From: Amoebidium appalachense
Lineage: Eukaryota; Ichthyosporea
NCBI GenBank assembly: GCA_963693365.1
Contig: CAVNZM010000001.1
Location: forward strand, 2,604,001 to 2,668,000
Length of the DNA stretch: 64,000 bases
Reading direction: 5' to 3'
A model generated the notes under the pieces. The model did no database searches. It was given only the letters and a program-made list of their open reading frames with translations, and was not told the origin of the DNA. The position numbers and the translations under genes were made by a program. This document shows positions 61,265 to 64,000 of the stretch, piece by piece (the stretch's first letter is position 1; the number at the start of each line of letters is the position of its first letter).

Positions 61265-62588
61265 GTTGTGCGGGGTTGCACATACCGGTGTCTACTTTTC
61301 TTCTTACTGTTTTTCTCTCCACACACTTCATCTGTCCACTTCTGCATACCCCCTTTCATAGCTATAGACACACTTCACACATTGCGTTACGCGCACGCAT
61401 GCACACACCGCTCTGTTGGCGACAGCTCCCTTGGAACCCATGCGGCATGTTACCCGCCGGCGTAACATAACTCGGACTATCGGTTTGGCTTTTTTCAAGC
61501 CCAAAGCAATGGGTGATACCATATTTCCGGCTGACATCCGGGGGCATAGCTTTCCGTTCGAAGACGATAAAGTTCCGCCCTAGTAAGCGTGTTACTACCC
61601 TGCGGCGTGGGTCAAATCTCATATTTTCCCCTCTGATTACGAATTCTGCGGCCTTCGGGACTTAATTCTTTTCAGCTGGTGTAGTATGTTAGCCAGGGAA
61701 GTATCGACTTAGGTATCGACGGGGGAGCTTCCTAGAAGCCCCGTCTCCTGAGTTCCTATCTATATTTTTCTTGCTTCTGCTTACTGCTGCAACTTTAACC
61801 CCCGGCCTTTCCCACTGCCCTTGCCTGCATAAGCAACCCTGCTCGTCTCTGATCAAGACGGGTGACCTACTCATGTTCAAGTGAAACAGTATCTGAGTTG
61901 GGTTTCGTTAACGAGGGGAATAGGTCGAAACTCGGGTACTGTGGATGACGTGGGCCCCCCCTGAGGATGGGCTCTGCTTATTATGCATACTCTTTATGTA
62001 TGGCTTGCATTCTGCATCGTGTTATCCGTTTGTTCTTGTGTACTTCGTACTTTTTGACGCATTCAAACCCCCCCCCCCCCCCCCCCCCCCCCCCGCCCCT
62101 GTATGAGTTATTTGCAATCTGCATAGTGCTCCCCGTCCTGAAGGTGTACTTCGTCCTCTTTAATGCATTCTACCCCCTCTTTCCCCCCCTCTCTCTTTGC
62201 ACCCCCCCTCCCCCCCCCTCCCCCCCCCCCCCCCCCCCCCCCTTCCCCGTGACGGATACTTTTCATGTGTACGGTGGACTGTGTATTGTGTTGTACGTTA
62301 TGGTTGTGTATTTCGTAGTCTGTAACACATTCTAAAAGCCTTCTCCCTCCCCCACAAACCACCACCACCACCATTATCGCATGGCGTGTGTACGTGCACG
62401 GACACACATGCGTGTACACACACGCCATAACAAACCTATGTTTGGTTCTTTTTGTCAATTTTTACCACTCCTCATGCGTGTTGTTTTCTATAGGATCTTC
62501 TCTGTGTGTTTTCTTTTTGTTCCCCCCCCCCCCCCCCCCCCCACCGTATAACGTAATGCACGTGCACACGTGCACACATATCACCACA

Positions 62589-62645
<57 letters not shown>

Positions 62646-62903
62646 CCATCGCATCACCTCCATCATCTCTTGCCTCCTCCATATTCCGTCGTTCCAGCAC
62701 GTGTGGGGTCCTTGTTGTGTGCACGCACGTGCCCATGCCTCTCTCGTGTCTCTTGTGTCCTACGTCGTGCTTTTTGCGCATTTCCTGGACCTTGCACTGC
62801 TTCTACTGCTTCCCCACTCGTCTATTTATGTTGCTGACCTGTGTTTAAATTTCTGGTGGACTCTCTCTCTCTCTCTCTCTCTCTCTCCCCCCCCCCCCCC
62901 TCT

Positions 62904-62953
<50 letters not shown>

Positions 62954-63140
62954 CCCCCCCCCCCCCTCTCTCTCTCCATCTCTTATCGCTACCTCTATCT
63001 CACGCTTTCTCTTCTCTTCCTCCCCCCTCCCCCCTCCACCCTTGGGGCTCTGCTTCTGATGCATGTTGATTGTGTGATTCGCGAAGTTAGCATAATGTTA
63101 TCCGTTGCGAATGTATACATCGTGATCTGTAATGCATCCT

Positions 63141-63174
<34 letters not shown>

Positions 63175-63198
63175 ATCCCCCCCCCTCCCCCTTCCCCT

Positions 63199-63241
<43 letters not shown>

Positions 63242-64000
63242 TGCCTTTCTGATCGTCTTCCTCTCCTTCTCTCTGGCAAGTCCCTCAGACAACCTTAGAT
63301 CTAATTCCCTTGTGGCGAACAGCATTCCCTTCCCCCATGCATGCATGCAAGAGGCTGAAGAGCTGTACCTTGATTTCTTTTGGAGCATTGTGAAATCCCC
63401 TGGTGGTGGGCTCTGCTCAATTGCCTTTTGCCTGCATATTCTTTTGGTGTCTGTTTGTGAAAGTGACGTTGTTTGCTCATGTTTGTTTTTGTTTCACATA
63501 ATGCCCCCCCCCCCCCCCCCCCCCCCCCTCCCCCCGCGCGGCCCCTGAACCCCACCCCCGCCACCACAGTGACAACTACCACCACACTCTCATACTTGCA
63601 CTCACTCACACTCACACATGCCCCACCACCATCCACTCCCAAACACCAACCTCCCTGGTTCCCTGACTCCTGTGCGCATCCACACCCCGTCCACACATCC
63701 ACACAACCACCCATTCCGTTACCTCCTTAACTTTCCTGATATTGGGGGTGTTTTGGTTTTTGGCCTATATTTTTCCTCTCCCTTTAACAAACTGACACCC
63801 ACACCTGTTCCTGTGCAGGAGCGCAAGTACTTTGACAGCGGGGACCATTTCATGTGCCAGGCAGGCAAGGGCACGGGTCTTCCCCTGGGCCAGGTCCCAC
63901 CACCCATGCCCACCCCCGAGACCATACCCCACCCGAGCGAGCACAAGGAACATAAGCCCAGCAACCTGATGCAGAGCGCAACCACCACCACCACCGCGTC
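58217..64000 (+). CDS. ENSA: Endosulfine/ARPP19 family PP2A inhibitor (3' end beyond window)
   Basis: Exons 58217-58225 (MAE), 59644-59733 and 63819 to the window edge join in phase 0. Endosulfines (ENSA/ARPP19; yeast Igo1/2) are small disordered proteins that, once phosphorylated by Greatwall/Rim15, inhibit PP2A-B55 and so allow mitotic entry or quiescence. Exon 2 gives FMAKYGRPMPKKK and exon 3 opens with RKYFDSGDHF. The invariant core FDSGD is intact, with Ser40 as the phosphoacceptor; the usual tyrosine after it (FDSGDY) is histidine here. The following region is proline-rich with HKEHKPSNL, then a Thr run from ACC triplets that reaches the edge. Other members are 110-170 residues, so little should be missing. 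Exon 2 ends at a GG|GTATGC donor. Start choice follows from the tiny first exon with a good GAG|GTAAGC donor. Confidence 0.9.
59825..59907. repeat. Two-copy tandem repeat, about 41 bp
   Basis: GCATGTTCCTTTTGCATGTG followed by TCTTGAATCGCGTTTCTAATA or TCCTGCATCCTGTTTCTAATA occurs twice in the second endosulfine intron, just after a possible dispersed-element head (GATGGGCTCTACTTTTG at 59777). Confidence 0.8.
60610..60967 (+). repeat. Second dispersed family: two diverged copies of about 120 bp
   Basis: Copy 1 (60620-60745) and copy 2 (60848-60967) share CAGGTCT-TAACC, CTCTGCA, TTTGTCTGACATCTAACGA or TTTGTCTAATATCTGACGA, and CTCTGCAGG/TTCTGCAGC. Each is followed by a C run. They are unrelated in sequence to the main dispersed element but share the poly-C end. 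Confidence 0.75.
61015..61117. repeat. (CT)n microsatellite followed by poly-T
   Basis: A CT array in endosulfine intron 2, followed by a T run at about 61131-61160. Confidence 0.95.
61940..62070 (+). repeat. Poly-C-tailed dispersed element, copy 17 (most complete)
   Basis: In endosulfine intron 2, sense strand. In order: CTGTGGATGACGTGGG, CCTGAGGATGGGCTCTGCTT, CATACTCTTTATGTATGGC, TTGCATTCTGCATCGTG, TTATCCGTTTGTTCTTG, TGTACTTCGTACTTTTTG, ACGCATTCAAA, then a C run. It is a good reference for the family. Confidence 0.88.
62100..62178 (+). repeat. Poly-C-tailed dispersed element, copy 18
   Basis: It follows copy 17 after one C run: GTTATTTGCAATCTGCATAG, TGCTCCCCGTCCTGAAGGTG, TACTTCGTCCTCTTTAATG, CATTCTA and then C-rich sequence. 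The head is missing. Confidence 0.75.
62255..62337 (+). repeat. Poly-C-tailed dispersed element, copy 19
   Basis: The third copy in a row: ATGTGTACGGTGGACTGTG, TATTGTGTTGTACGTTATGG, TGTATTTCGTAGTCTGTAAC, ACATTCTAAAA. Its tail is short and interrupted. Confidence 0.65.
62587..62643. repeat. (CA)n microsatellite
   Basis: A CA array in endosulfine intron 2. Confidence 0.92.
63040..63150 (+). repeat. Poly-C-tailed dispersed element, copy 20
   Basis: TTGGGGCTCTGCTTCTGATG, CATAATGTTATCCGTTGCGA, ATGTATACATCGTGATCTG and TAATGCATCC precede a C run of about 30 bp. Confidence 0.75.
63395..63505 (+). repeat. Poly-C-tailed dispersed element, copy 21 (subfamily of copy 2)
   Basis: The head GGTGGGCTCTGCTCAATTGC and TTTTGCCTGCATATTC resemble copy 2 at 3365. 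It ends with CATAATG and a C run. Confidence 0.6.

Overview
This is a window of a nuclear eukaryotic genome. The genes are intron-rich: short exons of about 60-200 bp end in GT-AG (twice GC-AG) splice sites, and AATAAA signals follow several stop codons. The spaces between exons are filled with long poly-C/poly-G runs, (CA)n/(GT)n, (CT)n/(GA)n and poly-T tracts. I see no bacterial features. The gene content (THUMPD1/TAN1, ATG4, a DXD glycosyltransferase, a CBM21 PP1 glycogen-targeting subunit, a DnaJ-X chaperone and an endosulfine) suits an opisthokont, perhaps a unicellular relative of animals. That placement is an inference and is weak.

Layout. 383-5681 (+) is a seven-exon THUMP-domain gene (tRNA acetylation cofactor). 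8195-19455 (+) is a twelve-exon ATG4 autophagy protease with its catalytic residues and a C-terminal LC3-interacting motif; its third intron carries a 690-bp Tc1/mariner-like MITE. 22206-26181 (+) is a probable secreted protein ending in five six-cysteine modules. 28248-32052 (-) is a three-exon type II membrane glycosyltransferase of the DXD sugar family. 35002-36105 (-) is an intronless PP1 regulatory subunit with RVxF and CBM21. 42288-54855 (-) is a twelve-exon DnaJ-X chaperone. 58217-64000 (+) is the start of an endosulfine gene that runs off the window. Two near-identical 1.1-kb retroelement 3' ends lie in opposite orientation at 38107-39224 (+) and 56191-57285 (-), bracketing the DnaJ gene.

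The genes do not form a pathway. They are ordinary housekeeping or signalling genes, each apparently transcribed separately.

The most unusual structure is outside the genes. A dispersed element of roughly 80-130 bp recurs about twenty times, mostly inside introns, and nearly always runs into a poly-C tract at the same end. It shares short blocks (GAGGATGGGCTCTGC, GTGTTATCCGT, TACTTCGTACT, GCATTC then C-run). It may explain many of the C/G homopolymers and looks like a small poly-C-tailed retroposon or introner-like element that I do not recognise. A second, smaller family and a nine-copy 42-bp array built from the element's tail are also present.
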